DNA from: Istiophorus platypterus
Lineage: Eukaryota; Chordata; Actinopteri; Istiophoriformes; Istiophoridae
DNA: 64,000 nucleotides
Direction of reading: 5' to 3'
Assembly (NCBI GenBank): GCA_016859345.1
Contig: CM029124.1
Coordinates: 23,328,980 to 23,392,979, forward strand
Shown: in pieces, positions 1-9,126 of the stretch
Layout of the letters: the number at the start of each line of letters is the position of its first letter
How positions within the stretch are numbered: the stretch's first letter is position 1
The notes under the pieces: generated by a model
Databases searched by the model: none
What the model was told of the DNA's origin: nothing
What the model saw: only the letters and a program-made list of their open reading frames with translations
Position numbers and translations under genes: made by a program

Positions 1-459
1 AAACACAAATGTTGTTTTCACATTTTACATGTTAATTAGCGAGCTTTGGAAGTGTTGGTAGGCACATTTTTTAACTTTGTAGATAGCCAGTCTAGGTGTC
101 TCCCACTACAAAGAAGTGCTTATCCCAAAACGTTAAAATTCTTCTTTAGCAGGTTTTCAACTGATAAGACTTTCAACTTCAGTCTGACTAACAGAGGATG
201 AATGTGTTGAATAAACTCTTTGTCCTTTGTCCAGCAGGATACAGCTCTACGACCTTACACCCAATTGATCCAAAAGCCACCAATCTTAACTTCACTGATA
301 CTGTAACCTCTCATTGTGGCCCAGATTTTAACCCTCACCTTCCATCTCTGTACCAATTCCTCTCTATTGTCCTCCCTTTTTTCACTTGCCCTCTACCTCT
401 TTTGCTCTCTACTCTTTCTTCTCCCCTCTGACTCTCCCAACCCTCACCCAGGTAATTGC
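1..459. other. Unannotated single-copy-looking DNA
   Basis: No gene, RNA or repeat is recognised here. Positions 340-430 are pyrimidine-rich (C/T tracts on the plus strand), which produces chance open frames on both strands. These have no splice context or recognisable protein content. Confidence 0.5.
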
Positions 460-720
460 TCTGTGAGTTTGGCAGTGCTTGCTGAATCACATTGCAGTTT
501 CCTTTCCCTGCCTCTCGCAGTCTGGGCTTGGTGACACCAATCTCGCTGAGGGCACGACACCATTTTTTGTAACTGGCTCTCATGATGGAGATGGTATGAT
601 TGTCCTAATTAGAGGGGCACGGATTGGGGCGGCTGTGGCTCTGACCCACCCCAGCCTGAGTCCATATGGTTGGAGGCTGATAATGATCCAGTTAATGTGC
701 TGTGTCCATCAGTAAGAGCT
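460..720. promoter_or_regulatory. Candidate conserved regulatory block
   Basis: This block is richer in GC than its surroundings, free of simple repeats and not related to any repeat seen elsewhere in the window. It carries homeodomain-type cores (GTAATTGC near 451-458, CCTAATTAG near 604-612) and a GC-box-like GGGGCGG at about 626. Such islands in AT-rich teleost deserts are often conserved non-coding enhancers. That reading is inference, because conservation cannot be seen from one sequence. It could also be an unrecognised old repeat. Confidence 0.22.
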
Positions 721-1179
721 ACTCAGTATGGACATTGTGCCAAAAAGATGGAGGAGGTATTACTTTCTTTGCCTCTTTCCACCTCCAGCTCCACCCCCAC
801 TTATTCATACACACATAAATTTACATTTTGGCTCTGATAAAAAAAAAAATTCACCCAAATACCTGATGTATTTATGTGCTTAATTACCTACAGTAGTCAT
901 ACTTGTCAGCACATTAGTGGGCGTTACAATTTGTCAGTATTTATGGACATCCTGCCCCTGTATCATAAATGACATTTTCAAACTGTTTCATTTTATGAAT
1001 CATTTGTTCCTGGCCTTGTCTCTCAGCTCCCATCATGCAGCTGTGCCACTATTTCATGTTGTGACTTTGCTTCCCTTATGAATATGAAATTAAGCCAGTT
1101 CAGATGAAAGTAATACAAATCTAATGGCCAGTAATGAGATGCTGTTTCACCAATATTGGATGTGGGCTGGGTCTATGCT

Positions 1180-1180
<1 letters not shown>
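721..1180. other. Unannotated DNA
   Basis: AT-rich sequence with a short A-run near 839-849. Nothing else is recognised. Confidence 0.5.

Positions 1181-1213
<33 letters not shown>
1181..1213 (+). repeat. (GT)n microsatellite
   Basis: Uninterrupted GT dinucleotide tract of about 33 bases. (GT/CA)n is the commonest dinucleotide class in fish genomes. No associated mobile element is visible. Confidence 0.95.
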
Positions 1214-1214
<1 letters not shown>

Positions 1215-2317
1215 ATTCTCAATGCTGTGTGTGATTCAATGCTAATAAAACCATATTTTCTGCTCCAGGGAGCAAGCACTGACCAGGATTCAGATTAGGC
1301 TTTAATGGCTTCCAGGCCTGGGGCTAAACTGAAATGTAAAACCCTAAACCAAACATCACTTACTCTTTACATTTCTTATTGTCAACCAGCAAGTGGAAAA
1401 TGGAGACATGTAACTGTTTAAATGTAGTTTGCCTTGTTTCATGCAAACATCACATTGAAGAGGATGCTTTACATGAGCAAAGATGCATGTCCTCCTTTGA
1501 TCCACTCAGCAGCCCCCTCCCAATCAACTGAATGACTTCAGTGCTTAGATCAAGTAGCTAGATTTTTATTTTTTCCCCTGGTATTAGCCAGACAAAAACA
1601 TCAAGGTTTACACAATACAGGATTTTTGAATACTATTTGGACTTAACTTGCCCTATTGATGTTTTATAAATTAATATTTTTTGTTTCATTTTGCATCTTT
1701 GATTTTCATCTCTTTCATTGGTAGTAGTGGTTGTAATATGATGTGTAGATGAATAAAATTTTGCATTTCAATCAAATCAGCTTGGAGGCCTGTCACACAC
1801 CAACAATATGGATCAATTCTTCAATAAAATCAAAATGCTTCATATCCATCATATCAGAGGTAGAACTCAGGACCAGCTGTGAAACCAGCATTGTTGGTCT
1901 GACAGATCAGTTAATTTATACACTGGACAATAGATCACAGTTCAGTCCTGGTGAGAGCCACCCAGTCATCATTTGAAGTACCCTGTGGAATATTTGACCA
2001 CCAGTGGTGCTATTGAGCAGTTTTTTTTGGTTTTGTTTTTGTTTTTTTGATAAGCTGGTCTCTGTTTTGTTTTTTTATATAACTCCTGCTCTAGCACTAG
2101 CAGCGCGGGGCACAGCGGTCTGCCAAGAGTGCTACACTTTTCATCATAAAATACAATGAAGATGATGAGCAGTCAACTGGCATTTACCTCAAAGATTGGA
2201 CACATCCACCGCGCAGGCTTTATGATGTCCCTTTTCTAATTGCTATTCCATTGATCGACAGTTGATGGCAGTAACAAGAGAGATCAATCAGGAAAAAGGC
2301 TGTTAGCTCACCAGCAT
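1214..2317. other. Unannotated DNA
   Basis: Roughly 1.1 kb without a recognised gene or repeat. It includes T-rich stretches at 2020-2075. A 75-codon open frame at 1749-1976 has no recognisable domain and is taken as chance. Confidence 0.5.
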
Positions 2318-2386
2318 TTAACAAAAGCACCATTATGTTTAAGTATAGCCTCACAGAGTTGAAAGCATGGCTGCTGACTCTTAGGC
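2318..2386 (+). repeat. Fragment of a teleost interspersed repeat
   Basis: The stretch around CAGCATTTAACAAAAGCACC followed by GCCTCACAGAG and GCATGGCTGCTGACTC matches, from memory, the leading part of an abundant teleost repeat whose later part is seen at 39355-39640. Only about 70 bases are retained. Family assignment is by recall and divergence is high. Confidence 0.45.
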
Positions 2387-3496
2387 CATTTTCTCATATG
2401 AATTCCAGACATTGTCTGGGGCTCAAGTTTGGATATGTCCAGAGTTACCCTTTCTCACATGTAGATTGTCCATGTGAAACTGGTGGTGTCTCACACTGTG
2501 TGTGCTGTATTTTGATGAGGAGGCTAAGACTGGGATATCTTTGGAGGCGATCTCTGTTTATTCTGACAACAGAAGTAAACAACAAAATCCTCCAGTCAGT
2601 TTTTACTTTGAACTCCTGGAGAACAATAACAAATGAGGAGCTGAATCCAGCACAGTAAAACACAGAAAACACACCTGAAAACAGAAGTAAATAACTAAAT
2701 CTTTTGGTCAATTGTGACAAATAACTTAAGCTCCTACACAAATTAAATGACAGGAATATGTTAGCATACTGCTCAATAAGCTTAAGTTAACAAGTAAACT
2801 TCTAACCATGTTTTAACAGAAAGTCCACAATGTAACTTACCTCTCCCACAGAGTAAAATAACAAAAGGGGAGAGGAAAAGGCAGCAGACATCATTCATAG
2901 TAGGGGACCTATGGAAGTGAACATCAGGGTACAGAAACTGAGACTCAAATGTTCCACATAGTGACTCTGGAGGAGTAGCATGTCAGGTTACTATTTACAC
3001 AGATTTTGTGTAATTACAACATTACATATTACTAACGTGTATTTGACACATATTACACATATTTCTGATATTGCATGATTGACTCTGTTACATGTCATAA
3101 TGCAAGCTATATTCAAAAATACACTATCCATGAAAGAAACACAAACACAATAACTGAGTGAACCAGCAATATGAGCCTCCTATCTAAAGGATAAGAGGAT
3201 TAGAAACCTGCTTGGTGCCTAGCAAGAACTCATAATATTCCACAGAGAAAGTGAGGTGCCCTATGCAACACAAAAACACAGGCCAAGCAACCTGATTGAA
3301 TGAAAGAAGAATATAAATTTGGAGATTCACAAAGCAGTACATTACCATAATAACATAAGGAGTGACTTAAAACACACCTTAAAAATATACATACATGAAA
3401 AAAAGAATGGGGGCTTGGCTCAACCCCAAGAACAGACTCAAGTTGTGCCATGGAATCAAACAAAACACTGGCCAAATGACTCTGCCAAACTGGGAG
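2387..3496. other. Unannotated DNA
   Basis: About 1.1 kb with no recognised feature. Open frames at 2335-2658 (plus) and 2445-2741 (minus) overlap on opposite strands and neither shows a known domain. No LTR for the neighbouring gypsy relic could be identified here. Confidence 0.45.
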
Positions 3497-3849
3497 TTAA
3501 ATGGCTATCAGTATTTGATGCCTGAGGTGGATTGGAATGGGCAGGAGATGGTGGGGTGGAGGAGCAGGAAAAGGTGTCAGGGAATCCACAGCAGTGGCAG
3601 GACCATCAGACAGAGGGGAGGATGCTACAGAGAAAGATGCTGGACAGTTAGCATCAGGGAATTCATCAATGGAGGACTGTTCACAGACCCATGGGGCAGT
3701 GCAGCCTTTGTCCCAGTCATCAACTCTCAATAGCAAACCTGCAAGGGATGTCTCAACTGCAGCTGCAGTTTCAACTTCAGACTTCTCAGACATGTGCCAA
3801 TAAGAAGTAGTAAGAAGCACTGGTCATGTTAGAGGCATGCAATGAGAAA

Positions 3850-4500
3850 GGAGCAGCATCACCATCCAGTGCTTCATCGAGGGGTTGGAAGTTGACCTGA
3901 GGCAGCAGGATCCAGTGAACGACATGTTCATTTCCTTCTCTATCCCTAATCTGGTAGATATAAAGAGCCGGTTTCAAACCCGCCACTTATTAGAATGCTT
4001 CCTTTTTCTCTTGATGCCCTTGTTTACTAGTTGCACCTGGTCACCTAGAGACAGAGGCTGACCATTTACCTGTTTGTTGTACTGGTCACACTGATGACTC
4101 TCAGCTGTGCAGTTTTCTGAGCCACTGCCATGGCACAGTGCAGATTTTCCAAAAGGGACTTCAGGTGGGTATCATAGTCACACACAATCACAACATGGTG
4201 AATGCTCTAGAAGAGTAGGTCAACCAGCAGCCTAGGGTCTCTCCAGAACATCAAGTAGAAAGGCAAAAACCCGGTGGTCTCAGGATCAGTGCAGTTGTAT
4301 ACAAAGGTCATGGTCTGGATCATCTGCAGTCATTTTTGTTTGGGATGAATGGAAAGAGATATATCAGCATGTTGCCCAGGGTGCAGTTAACCTCTCCCCT
4401 CAAGACAGTAAGGCGAAGCTCCTAATAATTTCAAGTGCTCAGCGATCAGCTAACTTACAAAGTTTGCTCCCTGGTCAGAATGAAGGCACTGAAGTAAGCC
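3850..4500 (-). pseudogene. Integrase core and C-terminal fragment of the gypsy relic
   Basis: The minus strand encodes LHSDQGANF at 4485-4459, the second catalytic Asp region of the DDE integrase core. It then has a YNCT element and TTGFLPFYLMFWRDPR at about 4281-4234, the conserved end of gypsy integrase cores. A basic linker and a WILLPQVNFQPL-like segment at about 3930-3880 correspond to the C-terminal domain. Stops interrupt all of these. The HHCC zinc finger and the first catalytic Asp are missing with the upstream deletion. Confidence 0.7.
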
Positions 4501-4559
4501 ATAGCCTGACCATGCCAACCTTGTTGGGCTGCTCAGGAGCAGACAAGCATGTTACACAA

Positions 4560-4892
4560 GTGCACAACTGGAGGAACTGATAACGCTTTCCCCAATGACA
4601 AGATCGTCCCTCTGCCCCGGAACAAGGAAAGTTAGCGTGATGAATTTCAACCTGTAAATCTCAACATTCAACTCATAGACACATCTGGGATGTATCTAAA
4701 GAACACCTTCTCAGGCACAGGCTGACAACTTAAGAGGACACCAGCAGTACTGACCTTGAATTCTGCCTCTGCTTTGCATGACATGTTCCATGAATCAAGT
4801 ATCCCCTTAGAGGTAGACTTACCCCCTATGGACACTGGAGCATAAAACAGGTTACCATTTCCCTCCATCCTATGTGGCCTCGCAACAATCAC
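4560..4892 (-). pseudogene. Retropepsin-like protease fragment of the gypsy relic
   Basis: On the minus strand a PVSIGGKSTSKGILDSWNMS segment aligns with the active-site loop of retroviral-type aspartic proteases. The catalytic D-S/T-G triad has become D-S-W, so the enzyme would be dead. Further on, a VPGQRDDLVIGE segment near 4620-4590 matches the C-terminal part of this protease class, where the usual V-G-T/M-N has partly decayed. It lies between the zinc knuckle and the integrase remains. The assignment is inferred from motif order and is fairly secure because both halves are present. Confidence 0.6.
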
Positions 4893-5047
4893 TGCAGTTC
4901 ACTTCAGTTCCCATAGGTTGACTGCAAATTCTCTTCTTAATTTAAGGTGTCACCAGCATCACCCATGCTAGCCCTCTAACCACGTGGGTGCACTAGTTTG
5001 AATAAGCATTGGAGGGGAAAAAAGGGTGGCACAGCAGGGGAATGGAA

Positions 5048-5100
5048 AGCCTGCCAGTATATATGTCCTATATCACCAGAACTGAAGCAGTTGAGGCACA
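5048..5100 (-). pseudogene. Decayed CCHC zinc knuckle (nucleocapsid)
   Basis: The minus strand reads CFSSGDIGHIYWQA, which fits C-X2-C-X4-H-X4-C if the second Cys has become Ser and the fourth Ala. The G and the GH spacing are kept. Its position between gag and protease is as expected. The knuckle could not bind zinc as it stands. Confidence 0.5.
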
Positions 5101-5215
5101 ATCCGTAGACCTCACAGTGTGTGTAGGTGGGGTGGTCCCATAAACCACAGATTGACTACGGGGCCAACCACTCTGATGGTTGACTGGCTCACGGGTACCT
5201 GGCCTTTGACCGGTT

Positions 5216-5617
5216 TCAAGGGTTGCACAAAGACAGAACTTTGGAAAACATAGCCATGACCAGTTGAACACCAGGCTCAATAGTAGGATGGTCAGTGGAT
5301 AGAGGAGCAGGGTCAGAGACAGTAGCCTGAAGCCGACTCGCCATCAACAGAACACAAATGGACTTATTAAGGCAAATCCAGTAATCCATAACATCCTCAT
5401 CAGCACTGGGAATGGTGCTATAGAAATCTTTTTTGGGAAAATTTGAGTACAATAGCTCACTAAAGGGATCTTTCAATTTATCAAACACAGCAATGGGCAG
5501 GTTAGTTGCACTCATATTGGGGCAGCTGTATATTGACACCTTCAAGACATCCCTAGCTTTGCCTGTTAGTTTCAACATTATCAGGTCAAACATTTCAGCA
5601 TGAGTAACATTTAACAC
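5216..5617 (-). pseudogene. gag-like capsid fragment of the gypsy relic
   Basis: A 133-codon open frame on the minus strand resembles the capsid region of teleost gypsy-like gag proteins. It has an LTGKARDVLKV segment near the start and a DFYSTIPSADEDVMDYWICLN block in mid-protein, the DYWIRLN-type signature of that group. In related gag proteins the frame runs further upstream; here sequence up to about 5825 looks gag-derived but is interrupted by stops. The relic cannot make a full gag. The family assignment rests on recalled motif similarity. Confidence 0.65.
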
Positions 5618-5825
5618 TATTCAGATAACATTTCATCATGTCCTCCCATTTGTGAACAGAGAATGCAGGGCATCGGCATGATCACCCCTGAACTAAGGTG
5701 TAGCTTTGCTGTCAGACTGCACAAAAACCTTAAACTGTTACAAAGCAGCTTGACCAGATGACTGGTCATAGGACTGAGGATGGACAGTAGTAGGCTGGTG
5801 CATAGTACTTAGGCTGGCTGACATG

Positions 5826-6862
5826 TTTTCTCAAATCTGTATAGTTAAATCTGTAGTCATATCTCCAAAAGCTTCAACTGAGATGACTTGTGTGGTGTCA
5901 CACGTACTCTCATCTACTGTTTGGTTTGGGTGAGGGGTTGCGCCTGGATAGAGCATGCAGGAGGCAGGACGATATGCAAAATCTACACTTTGGAAATCAC
6001 AGCATTTTTGTTTACATCATAAACAAACAAATCCAATTAGACATTTTCATTGGCATCTTCAAGTAAATGACTCTCGCTTCTATACCCTTTGATGTTGTCT
6101 TTAATCCTAATTTGCGCCAGTCAAAAAATGTAAATGAGATCAACATGCCCAGTCGCTTGTTGGAGATTCTGTGGACATTGACTTGCTCTATTAACACATA
6201 GGCTAAATGGGACATTGGACAGACTTTGTACTTGGGAGCTGGCAAAGTAAGGATTGTTTAATGTCCAGTATAACTGATTTGGAGATTTTCTCACATATAG
6301 CTCCTTCGCATAATGTCTAGATCAGTTCAGCTTGCAGTGCATGTGTGAACTACTTTATTATTCATTTTTTTTATTATTATTGTTTTTAGCATTTACAAGA
6401 AAACTGCAGAGGCTACTTTCAACTTGTTAGTTGAATGGAAAAAATCCATACTTTTTGAAAATTTATAAATTTCAACATTTAGAATTGAAACAAAACTCTT
6501 CTGTACTCTTGTATCTGGAAACACTGGCCCTGATCAGATCATTTCCCTTCACAGTCTCACTGTATTTATTCATGGTCGATACATTACTACAGAAAGCACT
6601 TCCATCAGACCTTTCTCAATCTACAGCAGCTATGTTTTCCTGCATACATGGTGAAAAAGTGAAAAGAGAAAATTCAACTAAATCAATTGTCTTATCAGGT
6701 GCATGGAAGGTTGGAGCAGTAGCCAAACTGCCTTTGTTGTGTGTCATAAAAAGCAATGTGCCCTGTAAAGAATGCTCAAGCACTTGACACATTCACAGCT
6801 TGATGCATTCACTTGGGTGACCTTGGCCAAGGCATCGCCAAGTCCAGTGTTAGCAGGGGGAG
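5826..6862. other. Unannotated DNA
   Basis: No gene recognised. The 118-codon open frame at 6431-6787 lacks known motifs. A perfect 12-bp palindrome CCTTGGCCAAGG lies at 6821-6832, of a size expected by chance in tens of kilobases. Confidence 0.45.
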
Positions 6863-6898
6863 TAAGAAAGAAAGCAAGAAAGAAAGAAAGAAAGAAAA
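6863..6898 (+). repeat. (GAAA)n microsatellite
   Basis: Tetranucleotide GAAA/AAAG tract with one C interruption near 6875. Confidence 0.9.
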
Positions 6899-7774
6899 TG
6901 CGCAAGGAATTTTGAAACACTTTTCATCGGCCTCTACCCTGACTCACCTTGAGCCCCATTGATTGGATATGGTTTAAAACTATTGCTTGACCATGCCTCC
7001 CTTCACTTTTCACTCTTCTATGTGGCTTTGTGTGGCAGTTCATGGACTGCAGTCACTGCTGCATTTTATTCAGCAAAGCAGTCCCACATCACATGAGTAC
7101 TTTCTTTGTACCCCCAGAGTCTTAGTTGAGAGTTTGCAAAAGTAATCATTCAAAAGGAATTCCAGTGTTCTATTACTTTTCTGTTGTGTTTCATGTGTTA
7201 ATACTGGCGTCTGAAAGACAGACGTGATCAAATTTCCTCCATCTTTAATGTAGACATAGCTGGACACATACTTATTTTTTGTCATCAGGACTGGAACTCA
7301 CTAGATTTTCCTCTATTCATGTCTAAATATGAGACCATGAACCTCTTGCCAGATTTCAAAGGAATCTCAGGGTGAATCCTTTTAGGTCTTTTGGAATTTG
7401 AATCAAAACATTTTTGCCTTAATACAAAAAATATGACAATATAATAATAAAAATATATAACTATTTAACTGACTTTATAAACTGACACTGACTTGGAATT
7501 AGGTTGATACACTAAATTCAACCGTACATTGCTAAGTTGTTCAAATATATATCATTTGCTTTGTACCGAGCAGTTACTGAATTTCTAATATGTCTGATTA
7601 TTCAGTTTTACAGAATTAAATAGATTTAAATTATTATGATGTTTACCTTCTGCTGACAGCAAACAAAAAGCTTTGATATCCTAATGGATAGACCTCTGGA
7701 TATGGTATTTGTTTATCCATTTAGAAGTACTATATCATTTGGGCATCACCTGACCTGAATCAACCAATGAATGA
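6899..7774. other. Unannotated AT-rich DNA
   Basis: No recognised gene or repeat. AT content rises sharply at 7420-7640. Confidence 0.5.
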
Positions 7775-8135
7775 TTGATTTATTGCATAAAAAGGATTCC
7801 TGACAGTTTCCGTTTCACAATGGCAAAGACAAAATCATATTATTTTCATTATATTTTTGCTATTATCAAAAAACATAACAATTCCAAAGGCTACAAGTCA
7901 GTCACCAAAAATCTAGAAATCCCTTCTTTAACAATTTGCAGTGTTATTAAGGAGATTCACAGTAAATATACTGGTAAGACACTTCCAGGTTTAGTGCAAA
8001 GAAGAAACTCAACGAGAGAAGCCTGAAGACTAATGCTTGCAAAAACTTTTATAGATAAGCTGTGGTCTTTCTGAGATAATGTTCTATGGATAGATGAAAC
8101 CAATGTAGAGCTCTTTGGGAATACAGCTTGTTTAT
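7775..8135 (+). mobile_element. Tc1/mariner-type transposase relic, internally deleted
   Basis: The plus strand shows the N-terminal helix-turn-helix region of a Tc1-like transposase: a GYKSVTKNLEIPSLTICSVI segment near 7887-7950, then a KTLPG hinge and RR-N-S-TREA near 7975-8025. After a stop it continues with VLWIDETNVELFGNTA near 8082-8130, corresponding to the W-S-D-E-T-K-I-E-L-F-G box with the first catalytic Asp. In a complete transposase these boxes are about 60-80 residues apart; here only about 20 residues separate them, so an internal deletion is clear. The C-terminal catalytic half is missing and the element ends where a LINE tail begins. It acts on DNA in the nucleus when intact; this copy is inactive. 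Confidence 0.75.
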
Positions 8136-8545
8136 AGGGGATGAAATGCTGCCTCTTGTTCTGGAGGTGGGGGGGGGGGGGGGTTCTGCCTCGACCGGTT
8201 GGGTTGAGAGTGGAAGAGAGAGAGAGAGAGAGAGAGAGACAGTGGAGGGTGGGCAGGAGGGAGGAGAGAGGGCATAGCACTAATAGCTATATATACTATA
8301 GTTATACTAACAGGGCTGATAATATTACTAATAGGACTAAATGAAATGGTAACAGTAGTAATGATAATAATTAAAGAAGTGGATATTGATCAGGCTCATG
8401 GGGCAGTAGATGATCTGCAGCCATGGATCCAGACTCTGGAGCATCAGAAAAAACCTGCAGAAAGCAACAGGAGGAAGAGGAGAGAGAAGAGGAAGCACAG
8501 AATTACTGGAGAGAGAAGGACAGTTAGTAATGAGCATTTTTGAGG
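8136..8545 (-). mobile_element. L2/CR1-clade (Maui-like) LINE 3' UTR fragment
   Basis: The reverse complement of 8380-8540 matches 28195-28356 of the plus-strand LINE in this window, including the shared CCTCTTCCTCCTG and CTTTCTGCAGG segments. The part at 8190-8280 matches the minus-strand tail at 29980-30060 (GGTTGGGTTGAGAGTGG then a GA-rich tract and GCATAGCAC). It contains a G15 run (8169-8183) and (GA)n (8215-8239). It abuts the Tc1 relic, so it either inserted into that relic or the two fragments were joined by deletion. Confidence 0.8.
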
Positions 8546-8889
8546 TGTTACTACGGGTCAACAGATCTCAATCTTCTTCAGAGACCAACAAAGCTGTTGT
8601 GCAGGCTAATGGTGGAACACCTCAAAAAGACACCTAATGTTGATTATCCTTTTAAGTTATTAACCATGTATAGACTCAAGATGACAAGTAGATAGAGCAG
8701 GAGAAACTTTTGTTTCGAGGGATATTAACCCCACACAACTATGTTAATAAGCATAAGATAATTTTACAACCATGTTTAAAGCTTGTCCTTGTGCAAAGAT
8801 GGTCTTTGATTGCAGATGTAGATGTATTTTTAAATTTTTCTCTGCCTGTCCACTACTCCTGGTCGATGAACCTTTGACCTCTTCTCAGA
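8546..8889. other. Unannotated DNA
   Basis: Nothing recognised. The stretch lies between a LINE tail and a Penelope-like fragment and may be an older decayed repeat. Confidence 0.4.
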
Positions 8890-9126
8890 CTATGCTGTGA
8901 GTGGTTTCGGTCTGTTGCTCCAGACCTGGTGTTTCCAGTGTTCATTCAGTGTCTTGTTGTGACCTGCAGTTTCACTTATGTAGGGTTTCCTGCTGTCACA
9001 TATGATGATGTGGTACTCCACTCCAGTCTTGCTCTCAGGGTGCAAGGGCTTATGTGGTACCTGATTTGAAGGTCCTGAATGGTTTGTAGTAAGTACTGAC
9101 CGGCTAGAAGCGCAACAGCCCATCAC
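8890..9126 (-). pseudogene. Penelope-like retroelement GIY-YIG endonuclease fragment
   Basis: A 78-codon minus-strand frame contains TGVEYHIIICDSRKPYISET followed by a hydrophilic stretch and LNEHWKH. This fits the GIY-YIG-type endonuclease of Penelope-like elements, whose signature is roughly TGV-x-Y-x-I-x-C then Y-I/V-G-E-T-G-R and later L-x-E-H. The second Gly of YIG is Ser here and an extra Ile precedes the Cys. Sequence just upstream (HKPLHPESK) also fits the linker before that domain. The reverse transcriptase part was not found. The match is by recalled motif and could be checked by a translated search. Confidence 0.48.

Larger units (their letters stand above)
3497..5825 (-). mobile_element. 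Ty3/gypsy-type LTR retrotransposon relic (gag-PR-IN, RT missing)
   Basis: Read on the minus strand this is a decayed gag-pol segment. The order is a gag start near 5825, capsid-like gag at 5617-5216, a decayed zinc knuckle near 5098-5050, retropepsin at about 4892-4560, then integrase core at about 4500-4200, an integrase C-terminal region to about 3850 and an acidic/Pro-rich tail to 3497. The reverse transcriptase and RNase H that normally lie between protease and integrase (about 2 kb) are absent: protease-like sequence ends near 4560 and integrase-like sequence resumes near 4500. Stops and frameshifts are frequent. No LTRs, primer-binding site or polypurine tract could be assigned. Family knowledge: gypsy elements carry PR-RT-RH-IN in this order. 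Confidence 0.75.
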
